From Adiantum capillus-veneris (lineage: Eukaryota > Streptophyta > Polypodiopsida > Polypodiales > Pteridaceae): a stretch of DNA of 64,000 nucleotides. The position numbers were made by a program, and so were the translations under genes. This document shows, one piece after another, positions 55,829 to 64,000 of this stretch (within the stretch, counting starts at the first letter, position 1; the number at the start of each line of letters is the position of its first letter). The stretch is taken from positions 17,193,077 through 17,257,076 of the forward strand of contig CM043946.1 in NCBI GenBank assembly GCA_014529385.2. The letters run 5' to 3'. The notes beneath the pieces are model-generated. The model had not been told where the DNA came from, made no database searches, and worked only from the letters and a program-made list of their open reading frames with translations.

Positions 55829-57355
55829 CTAGCGAAAATGCGCAAAGCTCTCTGAGGGAAGTCCTTTTGTAAGTAGATCAGCAGGATTTTCTATGGTGTG
55901 AACTTTGACAAGCTGAAGTTGCTTATCCTCGAGCATTTCCCTGATGAAATGATACTTCACATCCACATGCTTTGTCTTTGAGTGATAAACTGGATTGCGA
56001 GCCAATTGTATAGCACTTTGACTATCACAATATAACACAGGCATCTCTTCTTTGATCCCCAAATCTGTTACTAGTCGATTAAGCCAAATTGATTCTTTGC
56101 ATGCCTTTGATGCTGCAACATATTCAGCCTCTGTAGTAGACCGAGTAACACAATCTTGTAATCTAGAACGCCATGATACTGCTCCACCAACCAATGTAAA
56201 GACATACCCTAATGTAGACCTTTGGTTGTTTAAGTCACCTGCATAATCTGAGTCTGTAAAACCCTTTACACTTAGCTCATGACTCCCATAGCATATACGC
56301 ATACTCTTTGTAGCTTTCAGGTATCTCAATATTCCTTTCACTGCCTCCCAATGTTTCTTGCCTGGGTTTGACATGTATCGACTTAATACTCCCACTGCAA
56401 ATGCAATGTCTGGGCGAGTAGCAATCATTGCATACATCAAACTACCCACTGCATACGCATATGGAATCTTATCCATTTCAGCTGGTTCTTCTTCAGAGAC
56501 ACGACAATCTTGTTTGCTAAGTTTCACATATGGTGGCAATGGAACACTCAGTGCCTTTCCATTCTCCATATTGAAACGTTGCAAAACCTTGTCAATATAC
56601 TTTGTTTGAGATAACCAAATCAACTTCTTTGATTTGTCTCTCTCAATGCGCATACCAAGTATATGACTTGCCTCACCCATGTCTTTCATGTCAAACGATT
56701 TTGCCATCTTTGACTTCAAAGATGAAATTTCTTCCAAGTGCTTGCCAGCAATCAACATGTCATCCACATACAAAATAAGGATCAGCCAACTACCATCCTT
56801 AGCCTTCTTTGTATATAGACAGTGATCGAACTCACTACGTTTGTAGCCTTGAGAAAGCATAAACTTGTGGAATTTATGGTACCATGCCCTCGGTGATTGT
56901 TTTAAGCCATAAAGACTCTTTAACAACTGGCATACCCAATCTTCCTTGCCTTTCTCAACAAACCCTTCTGGCTGCTGCATGTAAATTTCCACATCTAAAT
57001 CACCATGCAAGAACGCTATCTTGACATCCATTTGGTGCAACACCAAATCTAATATGGCAACCAATGCAAGAAAGAATCTCAATGTAGTCATCTTGACCAC
57101 CGGAGAGAAGACTTCATCAAAGTCAATGCCTTGTTCTTGCTTAAAGCCCTTGGCAACAAGCCTTGCTTTGTACTTTGGCTGACTATCATGAGCGGTGATC
57201 TTATACATGTAAACCCATTTACAAGGTAGAGCCTTTTTGCCCTGTGGTAATTTAACTAGCTTCCATGTCTTATTTTTATGCAGAGCTGTCATCTCTGACT
57301 GCATGGCCAATTGCCAATTCCCGGAGTCCTTCATTGCACTGCTTCCTTGTAACAT
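55829..57355 (-). pseudogene. Copia-3 reverse transcriptase and RNase H
   Basis: An open frame of 508 codons. RT motifs: KWVYMYKITAHDSQPKYKAR, HQMDVKIAFLHGDLDVEIYM, YGLKQSPRAWYHKF and YVDDMLIAG (YVDD about residue 196). RNase H: FTDSDYAGDL, STTEAEYVAA, DSQSAIQLARNPV and ENPADLLTKGLPSE. It overlaps the preceding frame by 25 bp in a different phase, so translation would not reach it without a frameshift. It aligns with the Copia-2 RT-RH nearly residue for residue. Confidence 0.9.
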
Positions 57356-57797
57356 GAAGGCTCATTGCAATCAGTCAACATGACATAGTTCATAGATGGA
57401 ACAAACCTATCAGGAGGTCGCGTGACATGTCCAGATCTACGCACAATAGGTGGCTCAGGCTCAACCACAACCTGTAGTTCCACTCTATCTTGTCCTTGCT
57501 CCTCTTGAGCCCTGACATTTTGTCTTGCACGTGCAGGTCCATCTTCTTGGAAGACAATTCTTCTAATCTCCTCAACCCTCTCTGGTGTAGAATGATATTT
57601 GCAACCTTTCTGGATTCGGGATCCCAAAGTCTGTACCCCATCTCACCAGAATTACCATAGCCTAGAAAGATGCACTTTCTACTCTTTGGCTCAAGTTTGT
57701 TCCTAAATTCCTTTGGAACGTGAGTATATGCCTCACAGCCAAAGACTCTGAGATGCTTGTGTGAGGGAATTTTGCCTGACCATACCATCTCTGGCAC
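57331..57797 (-). pseudogene. Copia-3 integrase C-terminus and hinge before RT, two frames
   Basis: Frame 57797-57390 continues the integrase C-terminal region (FGCEAYTHVPKEFRNKLEPK) and loses register near 57610. The frame at 57627-57331 then carries the acidic hinge (RVEEIRRIVFQEDGPARARQ), a proline-containing stretch, and SCYKEAVQ, which joins RT. A stop (CTACAAAACC on the plus strand, near 57807) also separates it from the main integrase frame. Confidence 0.8.
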
Positions 57798-57806
57798 TGA
57801 ATCCTT

Positions 57807-58874
57807 CTACAAAACCTTTCTAGGAGATCTATTTACAAGATGAACAGCTGTTGATACAGCTTCAGCCCAAAACCCATTTGGCAGCTGTGCATTAGACAAC
57901 ATACTTCTGACCTTCTCTTGTATGGTCCTATTCATCCTCTCAGCAACACCATTTTGAGGAGGATTGTAAGGAGCAGTAAGTTCACGTTTTATACCTTTTG
58001 ACTCACAAAAGTCCTGAAAGGCCTTTGAAACATACTCTCCACCGTTGTCAGTGCGTAAGCATTTAAGCTTCTTGCCACTCTGATTCTCCACAAGTGTCAC
58101 AAACGTTTTGAAAACACTAAACGCTTCATCCTTGTGCTTGAGAAAGTAAACCCATACTTTCCTCGAGTAATCATCTATAAATGTCATAAAGTAAGAAGCT
58201 CCCCCTAGACATAGGTTAGGCATAGGTCCACACAAATCACTATGAACAAGTGCCAACTGTGTATCTCTTCTACTGCTTCTATGCTTATGTGGCTGCTGTG
58301 TTTGCTTACCATACAGACAATGTTCACAGAATTCAAAATCATTAAATGAAAAGCCAAGCAAATAACCAGAACGAGACAAGATTTCCATTCCCTTCTTGGA
58401 CATATGTCCTAACCGGCTATGCCACAAAGAAACGTTCGGCTGCTCGGTTACATTGATTACATTTTTAGAGACATTTGATACATAAATCATGTAAAGTCCT
58501 CCAGACTTTACTCCATGTGCTACTGTCATAGAACCCTTGGATATCTTCCACATGTTCTGTCCAAAAGTGGTGACGTAGCCAGCATCATCAAGTAAACCTG
58601 TGCTGATCAAGCTCTTTGTAATTGCGGGAACATGTCTCACATTCTTCAGCGTGAAAGAAGAGCCATTCTGAAACTTCAATTGAACATCTCCAACACCTAA
58701 GATCTCACATATCTGCCCATTGCCTAGCCGAACTTGATCTTTAGTGGGCACATAATAGGTAAACCACTCCTTGTTTGGAGACACATGAAGTGATGCCCCT
58801 GAGTCTATAATCGAGTCAATCAGTGCATTTCCATCATATGCTGTAAGAAGAGCTGAGTCCATTGTATTCTTCAA
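57807..58874 (-). pseudogene. Copia-3 protease and integrase core
   Basis: A 355-codon frame. Protease active site IIDSGASLHVSP (Asp at residue 24), then pre-integrase SLWHSRLGHMSKKGME and the Cys-Cys half of the zinc site (FEFCEHCLYGKQ). The catalytic triad is present in HSDLCGPMP, TDNGGEY and NGVAERMN. It ends at RSPRKVL with a TAG just before the C-terminal domain. It is the best guide to the protease segment that Copia-2 has deleted. Confidence 0.9.
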
Positions 58875-59745
58875 GAAGTAGATGTCCCTGACACTAGATT
58901 GTCATCCACTGCAACAGTGTTTGTCACATTTATTTCTTGAATCTTCACTGAGGACATGTTCTTCTCACCATGGTCTTCAGCTTTCTCTTTGCCTTTTTCT
59001 GCTTTCCATTCTCTGCAGTCTCTTTTCATGTGACCCTTCTTGCCACAATGGTAGCATTCTATGTCACTCTTGCCTTTAGCATTGCGGGACTTGCTACGAG
59101 ACTGATTCCTCTTTCCACCGTTGTACTTTTATTTGGTCCTTCCCCTGACAACTAAGGATGTTCCTTTGCCTTTGTCCATTGTCTTTCTATTGGTTTCTTC
59201 AGTAAGCAGACTTCCTTCTACACCTGCTATGTTCAAACCATCTGGAGGTGCAGAATTACTCAAAGCTGTGCGAAAAGTGTCCCAACTTTCCGGCAATGTG
59301 ATCAACAGGAACATAGCTCTAACATGACACCTTGAGCTGACAACTGACTGTAGATTGTGTTGAATTCATTCAGATGATTGGACATAGGTGTCCCTTCTTT
59401 CATCTTCAAGTCAACAAGCTTCTTAAGCCAGTATACCTGTGAAGCTGCACTCTGCTTCTCATAAAGATTACTCAGCTTTAACCATGCTTGATAAGCCGAC
59501 ATCTCGTCTGCTACATTGAAGTGAATGCTTTCTGCCAAAGTCAGCATAATGGTAGAAAGTGCCAATTCATCCATTTCGCTCCATTCATCTTCGTCCATAT
59601 CTTCTGGTTTTATCCCCTTGAGATTTATAGGTTTTATCTGCTTCTTTTGTACCAAGACGTGCCAAATCTGCTTCTTCCACAATGGGAAATTGGTTCCATC
59701 CAACTTCTTGATATTGTAAAGAGCAGTGTCCTATGATCCAGCCAT
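58875..59745 (-). pseudogene. Copia-3 gag, with early stop and frameshifts
   Basis: The start is ATG 59745 (Met-Ala-Gly-Ser), and the fifth codon is TAG (59733-59731). The frame then continues with LDGTNFPLWKKQIWHVLVQK, typical of Copia gag. It shifts near 59310 into FLLITLPESWDTFRTALSNS, and again before an intact zinc knuckle CYHCGKKGHMKRDC encoded near 59070-59030. If ribosomes started downstream of the TAG, most of the first gag half could still be read, but the later shifts would stop it. Confidence 0.85.
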
Positions 59746-59826
59746 AGCTACGCTTCACAGTGGTTTACTTTCCTTGGAAAAATTTGGCAGAGTTTCCCCT
59801 GTAAACTGACCTCTGAACCAATATCA

Positions 59827-60291
59827 ATGTGTCAAATGAACAAGCATGCCTTTAGACAAGTGCTGAGAGCGGAGCAAGTACATGACTTCCATACGCAATA
59901 TGAGGGCTTTGGATTGACCTTAGATGGTACTGCTATGACTTGGTTCCAGCCATTAAGTAAGAGCTCATTCTCTGACATAGAGGATCTCTTATCTGACTTT
60001 GTCCAAGAATTCACCAAACGTGGGATAAAGAATGACATAGTCTCACAAATATACTCTTTCAAACAACAAGAGAAAGAGAAAGTAAAGGAAGCCGCCTTGA
60101 GATTGAAGCAATATGTGGAGAGATTTCCTCTCAGGGAGATCCCTCAACAAGAAAGGCTAGCGTTGCTCTTCATAGAAGGGTTACTAGACGAGAATCTCAA
60201 GAAGGATTTGCATATTCAAAGATGCAAAACATTAGACGAGGTTATCAAAGAAGCGGTATACCTGGTCGACAATTGCAATATATATGGATAA
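59827..60291 (+). pseudogene. Gypsy gag domain (Retrotrans_gag type), N-terminally truncated
   Basis: A 154-codon frame contains LTLDGTAMTWFQPLSKSSFS, then LLSDFVQEFTKRGI, and EKVKEAALRLKQYVERFPLR with IPQQERLALLFIEGLLDENL. This is the standard Retrotrans_gag layout ('gly-x-ala-x-x-trp-phe', a helix with Phe, then a 'leu-x-x-phe-ile-x-gly-leu' helix). The product would form particles and package RNA. The first ATG lies only a few bases from Copia-3 sequence, and the domain normally has more residues ahead of it. The TAA at the end is in register with the next segment. Confidence 0.8.
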
Positions 60292-60669
60292 TCCCGAAAG
60301 GATTCTGATACCAGGTCAAGCGACTCAAGGGTGACTACCAGTGTTGTGAACACGGGACCAACAACCCCTATGCGAACCGCTGGAGAAACCAATGCCCTTA
60401 TAGAGAAACTCCTTGAGCGTTTCAACAATGCTGCGTTGGCACCTCAACATGTGAGACAGCAACAATTACGCTTATGTAGCATCTGTGGAGGGAGTCATCC
60501 CACAACCCAGTGTCATGTGATGCAACCTCAGCCACGTGACCAACCTAGACTGCGGCAGCAAAAGTGGTGTGAAATAGAACAAAAGTGGACAAATCATTCG
60601 ACGGAAGAATGCTACCACCAAAGGGGATATGTGAGAGAAACGCAGTACCAGCCAAACCCTATGTACTAG
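60292..60669 (+). pseudogene. Gypsy gag linker with first Cys-His motif
   Basis: In register after the TAA. It includes GETNALIEKLLERFNNAALA and a knuckle-like motif CSICGGSHPTTQC at 60475-60513 (Cys-x2-Cys-x3-His-x4-Cys, one residue shorter than the usual retroviral knuckle). It ends at TAG 60667, after which the long frame continues in the same phase. Tyr-TAG-Pro suggests a former Gln codon. Confidence 0.75.
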
Positions 60670-63600
60670 CCACAACAAGGGCAAGCCATTCCTCCATATC
60701 AGATGAATAGGGCACCACCACCACCACCTAGATATGCCACAGGACATCCGGATGTTCAGCCAGGGCTGGAAAGAGCGAAACCTGTCCTTGGACATCAACC
60801 ACCACTACCAGGGGAAGCCCAGGCAGCAGTTAGGTACGTGTATACAGATCAGCCAATAGAGGAAAGAGCCTTAGTGCCTACACCGCCCTACCACACGGAC
60901 GAGAACTATGGATGTGGTCAAAGTGTAGAACTCAGAATAGGAGGGGGGGAGATGTATGATCCATGGATGTCGAATCCTACCACCAGTTACATTCCACAAC
61001 CAGACACTTCCATGATGTCCAACGAGGGAGTGACTGTGGGTCAAGGAACTTTGATGTTCATAGCTAATCAGCAGGGAGGAATGAAGCCAATATTTTATCC
61101 TCCAAGGCAAAATTTCACCCCGCAACCTCCTCAACAACCACCAAGACCATTGGGACCATGTTACCGGTGTGGTGGAGATCATTTGATGAACAGTTGTCCA
61201 GTGGGGGAACAGAGTATCAAACCTCAATGTAATCAATGCGGAATCACCCACTTGTATACCGACTATCCAAACGAAACCGACAATAAAGGAAAAGCGACCA
61301 TAAGTAAGATTGGAGTGATACCTTCTTCGAGTGGATCGGAGACTGAAGCGACTGTACCTGTCAAGGCAGTTACACGAGCTCAAGCTAAGGGGAAAGAAGG
61401 TGAGAAAAAGGATGAAGGCAAAGAGAGAGCTAGTCACCAAGCTCCTAGTCGAAGGGTAGAAAGACGTAAAATCTGCTCTAAGGAGAGAGCTAGAAATAAT
61501 CATAAATACAAGACTGTATCTGCTGAGCTTGCAAAAGCTCAAGAGCAATTGCAACAGCATCTTTCTGGAGTAGCATTTGATTCTGGGGAAGTAGAACCAA
61601 ACAAGATAGACAACATGAACAGCCAGGAAAAGAAAGATAAGGAGAGCATTAGCCTAAGTTCAGGTGGATCAGTCTTGGTTGAGAAGGTGTGTGAACCCTT
61701 AGATGCTATAATAAAAGCCTATGAAGCCAGGATAGAAACGTATCAAACTCAGGCAAATCAATGGCTGACTTATCCAAATGAAGAGCTGGAGAAACAGAGG
61801 TTCGAAATTTGCAAACAATTGATCCAAACAGCTCAGGCATTATTAGAAAAGCCTCCTACGATGCCAGTTGAGGAAAGGATAAGTCAACAACCTCCATTTG
61901 ACCTAAAATCTGATATACCTAAGGAGGTGAATGTTCCAAAAGCTAGCTTCAAGGAACCAGAAGAGAAATCTGATCCACAAGTAAAGATTGAAGAATCGCG
62001 GGCTGAAGAAGAGAGCAAAAGACAAGAGTTGGACCATAGAGTGGCGGAAAATAGCACAGACAAATCCATCTATAACGAACCACCCATGGCACCTGAAGTC
62101 AAAGATGATTGGCCTCATAGATTGTGGGAGCTAATCAGAAACGCCAAAGATGGAAGCATGACACTCGAGTCAGCTCCTCTAGAGGAAGTTGATGTAGAAC
62201 GCCAGATGGCTGATCTAGATGCTGGGTCGATGTATGGAGACATAGGGTCAGAAAAATGGACAGAGAGCATAGATGAAAATCTTAAGGAACTCCCTGCTTA
62301 TCAAGGCGAATATGAAGCCAAGTCTGACATTATGATCCTTCCGTCTCAAAGAAAGTCGTTCAAGCCAACCTTAGAGTCTAACGCGCTTCATGAGTTGCTG
62401 TCCATGCAAGTGAGATGCACTTTAACGTTGGCAGAGCTGCTCAAGATACGACCACATATGTGGAAAGAAGTGAGCACATGCTTAGAGAAATTGGGTCTAA
62501 AGGATTCGCAAGAGACGCTTGAAGCAGAGTTGGGTGACGATCAAAAGACAAAAGTTAGTGTCAAACCTGTACCAGTAAACAAAGTTGGAGATTACTGTGA
62601 AGGTGAGGAAGGCAACACAATGCTACCACTGGAGTTCAATGACGTCAAAACCATGGAAATTTTAGATAGTGGAGCAGGTGTATCCATAGTCACAAAAGAT
62701 CTTTGGGAGAAATGGGGAAAACCAGCACTCCGAAAGACCAGAATGAAGCTACAATTAGCCGATGGTTATGTCGAAAGACCCTTGGGAATATTGGAAAAAA
62801 TCATCGTAACGTCATGTGGTATAGAATATGAGCATACGTTCGCAGTAGTTGATTTCAGTGACAGGAATAACTATGAAGTTATTCTTGGAAGACCCTTCAT
62901 GCGCCAGCTCATGATGATACAAGACTGGGGCTACAACTACCTATATCTTCGCCACATGGACAACATCACAAGGATAAACCTCAAAGATTACTCTTATCGT
63001 GATGCGCAGCGAACACCTGTGGAGGATTTTGACTCAGCCACAACAGCTAATTCCAAAATTCAAGCATTTCTGGTCGAAAAATCTCAACTATGGATGTGCG
63101 GAGCTTCAGACAATGGAAGCTTGGATAGAAATGAGTGCAAACCGGAAAGAAGTGTAGTGGATGAAGCATATATTGCAGAGCCATTTCCAGAAGAAGCCTT
63201 CGAGCCTTTGGAATGGATGCAGATCTTAGCTACACTTGGTGTAAGCACTAACGAGACCACTCCCACAAAGTTTTGTGACAGTGAAGGTTTGGACTTAGTC
63301 CCCCTACGCATGCTAAAAGCACTTCACACGATAGACAAAGGCAATGAGGAGACTACAATGGTCAATGAAGTCGATGAGATAGAGAAGCAAGTCCAATGCA
63401 TGACAATTCAAGAGAAAATCTCTATCAGGGACTTAACTCCTTGCTCTTCAGCTCCAGAGACGATAGACGACACTAAGTCAAAAAACGAAGGGATCCAACG
63501 AGAGTGCCTCTTCATAGAAGATGCAGATGATGAACACTCGAGTGGGAAGCATAGTGAGTCTGAGGATGAAATGAGGATTCCTTTGACGATACCTAGACCA

Positions 63601-64000
63601 CCCCACTATAAATTGCAGCACTACAAGAGGAAGATCCAGAGAAGATCCAAGAAAACCAACCCGATGCCGGATCTAGAAAGCGAATTACAGTTCTTAATGC
63701 TAGTCAAGGCTGAAGGCTGCATTAAAGATGGGGTAACGGGGATGTATTTCAGAGAAACAAAACGAAGAATGAAGAATCAGCCACCTAAAAAAGAACCTGA
63801 GGCTAAAAGCAACATTTCCGCTAAAAAAGCACGACGTGAACGACGACGAGAGAATTTAGCCAAGAAAAGCTTGCACACCAACGAAGAATGGACCACAGCG
63901 CTATCAAATAGCACAGAAGGAAGAAGTTCAGTGCAAGATGGAATCAGTGTTCCTTCCCACTACAAGCGATATACTATTCAGGATAGGCGTATATGTTTGG
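60670..64000 (+). CDS. Gypsy gag-protease polyprotein, open to the window edge
   Basis: 1110 codons without a stop, running off the window. In order: a Pro/Gln-rich segment; motif CYRCGGDHLMNSC (61159-61197); a third motif CNQCGITHLYTDY (61228-61266), whose last Cys is Tyr; then about 466 residues rich in Lys, Glu, Ser and Gln with no family I recognise; and the retropepsin, with active site ILDSGAGVSIV (Asp codon 62665-62667) and the second signature VILGRPFMRQ (62878-62907). About 365 further residues are charged and include HYKLQHYKRKIQRRSKKTNP, LESELQFLMLVKAEGCIKDG and an Arg-rich stretch. No YxDD, RNase H or integrase is reached. The long intact frame contrasts with the decayed neighbours and suggests a young or constrained sequence. 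It could be a Tat-like Gypsy with a long spacer, or a domesticated gag-protease gene. Confidence 0.75.

Larger units (their letters stand above)
55498..59822 (-). mobile_element. Copia-3: Ty1/Copia element without 5' LTR, relative of Copia-2
   Basis: On the minus strand it keeps gag, protease, integrase, RT-RH, polypurine tract and a 3' LTR. The right end stops in the leader upstream of gag: only a poor primer-site-like word (TTGGTTCAGAG, near 59810) remains, and Gypsy gag sequence begins at once. Protein text is close to Copia-2 across integrase and RT-RH, so this copy shows what Copia-2 has lost. Several frameshifts and a stop make it a pseudo-element. Confidence 0.88.
59823..64000 (+). mobile_element. 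Ty3/Gypsy-type gag-protease region, truncated at both ends
   Basis: A plus-strand reading frame with a Retrotrans_gag-like domain, Cys-His knuckles and a retropepsin extends from the Copia-3 junction to the window edge. All parts from 59827 to 64000 lie in one register, with only TAA 60289-60291 and TAG 60667-60669 interrupting. The 5' LTR, leader and gag N-terminus are missing at the junction. No RT appears before the edge. Confidence 0.8.

Noticed and set aside
59823-60050. A 5' LTR for Copia-3 to the right of its leader
   Set aside because: The sequence there has no match to the 3' LTR at 55498-55721 and encodes a Gypsy gag domain.
60871-63311. Minus-strand frames opposite the Gypsy region
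   Set aside because: The plus strand carries a continuous frame with knuckles and a retropepsin over the same span. The minus frames are shadows.

Overview
This 64 kb window looks like nuclear DNA of a land plant. Almost all recognisable coding sequence belongs to retrotransposons: Ty1/Copia elements with plant-type LTRs and an initiator-Met-tRNA primer site, L1-type LINEs whose ORF1 carries a DUF4283 plus zinc-knuckle module typical of plants, and a Ty3/Gypsy gag-protease region. Dinucleotide microsatellites (GA/CT, GT/CA, TA) are abundant. No bacterial, organellar, tRNA or rRNA features were seen. The lineage cannot be fixed by reading. A large, repeat-rich genome such as a fern or another non-model plant would fit, but this is a guess. 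Only one weak candidate for a host exon was found (148-345, minus).

Layout. 1-4067: microsatellite-rich DNA with a possible host exon and a frameshifted LINE-like ORF1 piece. 4068-15825: a giant inverted repeat made of two tail-to-tail copies of one truncated LINE (LINE-A). Its right arm is split by a complete Copia element (Copia-1, 7460-12635) with 227-bp LTRs that read as identical and a GAGAT target duplication. 15826-20510: 3' ends of a second LINE family (LINE-B) that share a palindromic tail motif. 20511-23860: AT-rich DNA and a compound microsatellite. About 23870-30960: a LINE-B copy on the minus strand, interrupted by Copia-2 (24214-27257, CACTT target duplication), which has lost gag and protease. 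30961-36047: AT-rich DNA with a decayed Copia gag.

36048-51507: a 7.7-kb segment present twice in direct tandem with only a handful of differences. Each unit holds a chromodomain remnant, a 151-bp tandem array bracketed by GC-rich blocks, and a Copia gag-protease remnant. 51508-55497: decayed DNA with a Copia-1 relative and local tandem duplications. 55498-59822: Copia-3 (minus), a relative of Copia-2 without its 5' LTR. 59823-64000: a Gypsy gag-protease reading frame, open from 60670 to the window edge.

The genes do not form a host pathway. The window records nested insertion, inversion, tandem duplication and decay. Two processes recur: two-copy tandem duplications at many scales, and C-to-T (or G-to-A) changes producing stops and lost catalytic residues, as expected from cytosine methylation and deamination. 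The strongest candidates for something unusual are the LINE-A palindrome, the LINE-B tail hairpin, the young 7.7-kb duplication, and the Gypsy polyprotein with about 466 residues between its last knuckle motif and its protease.
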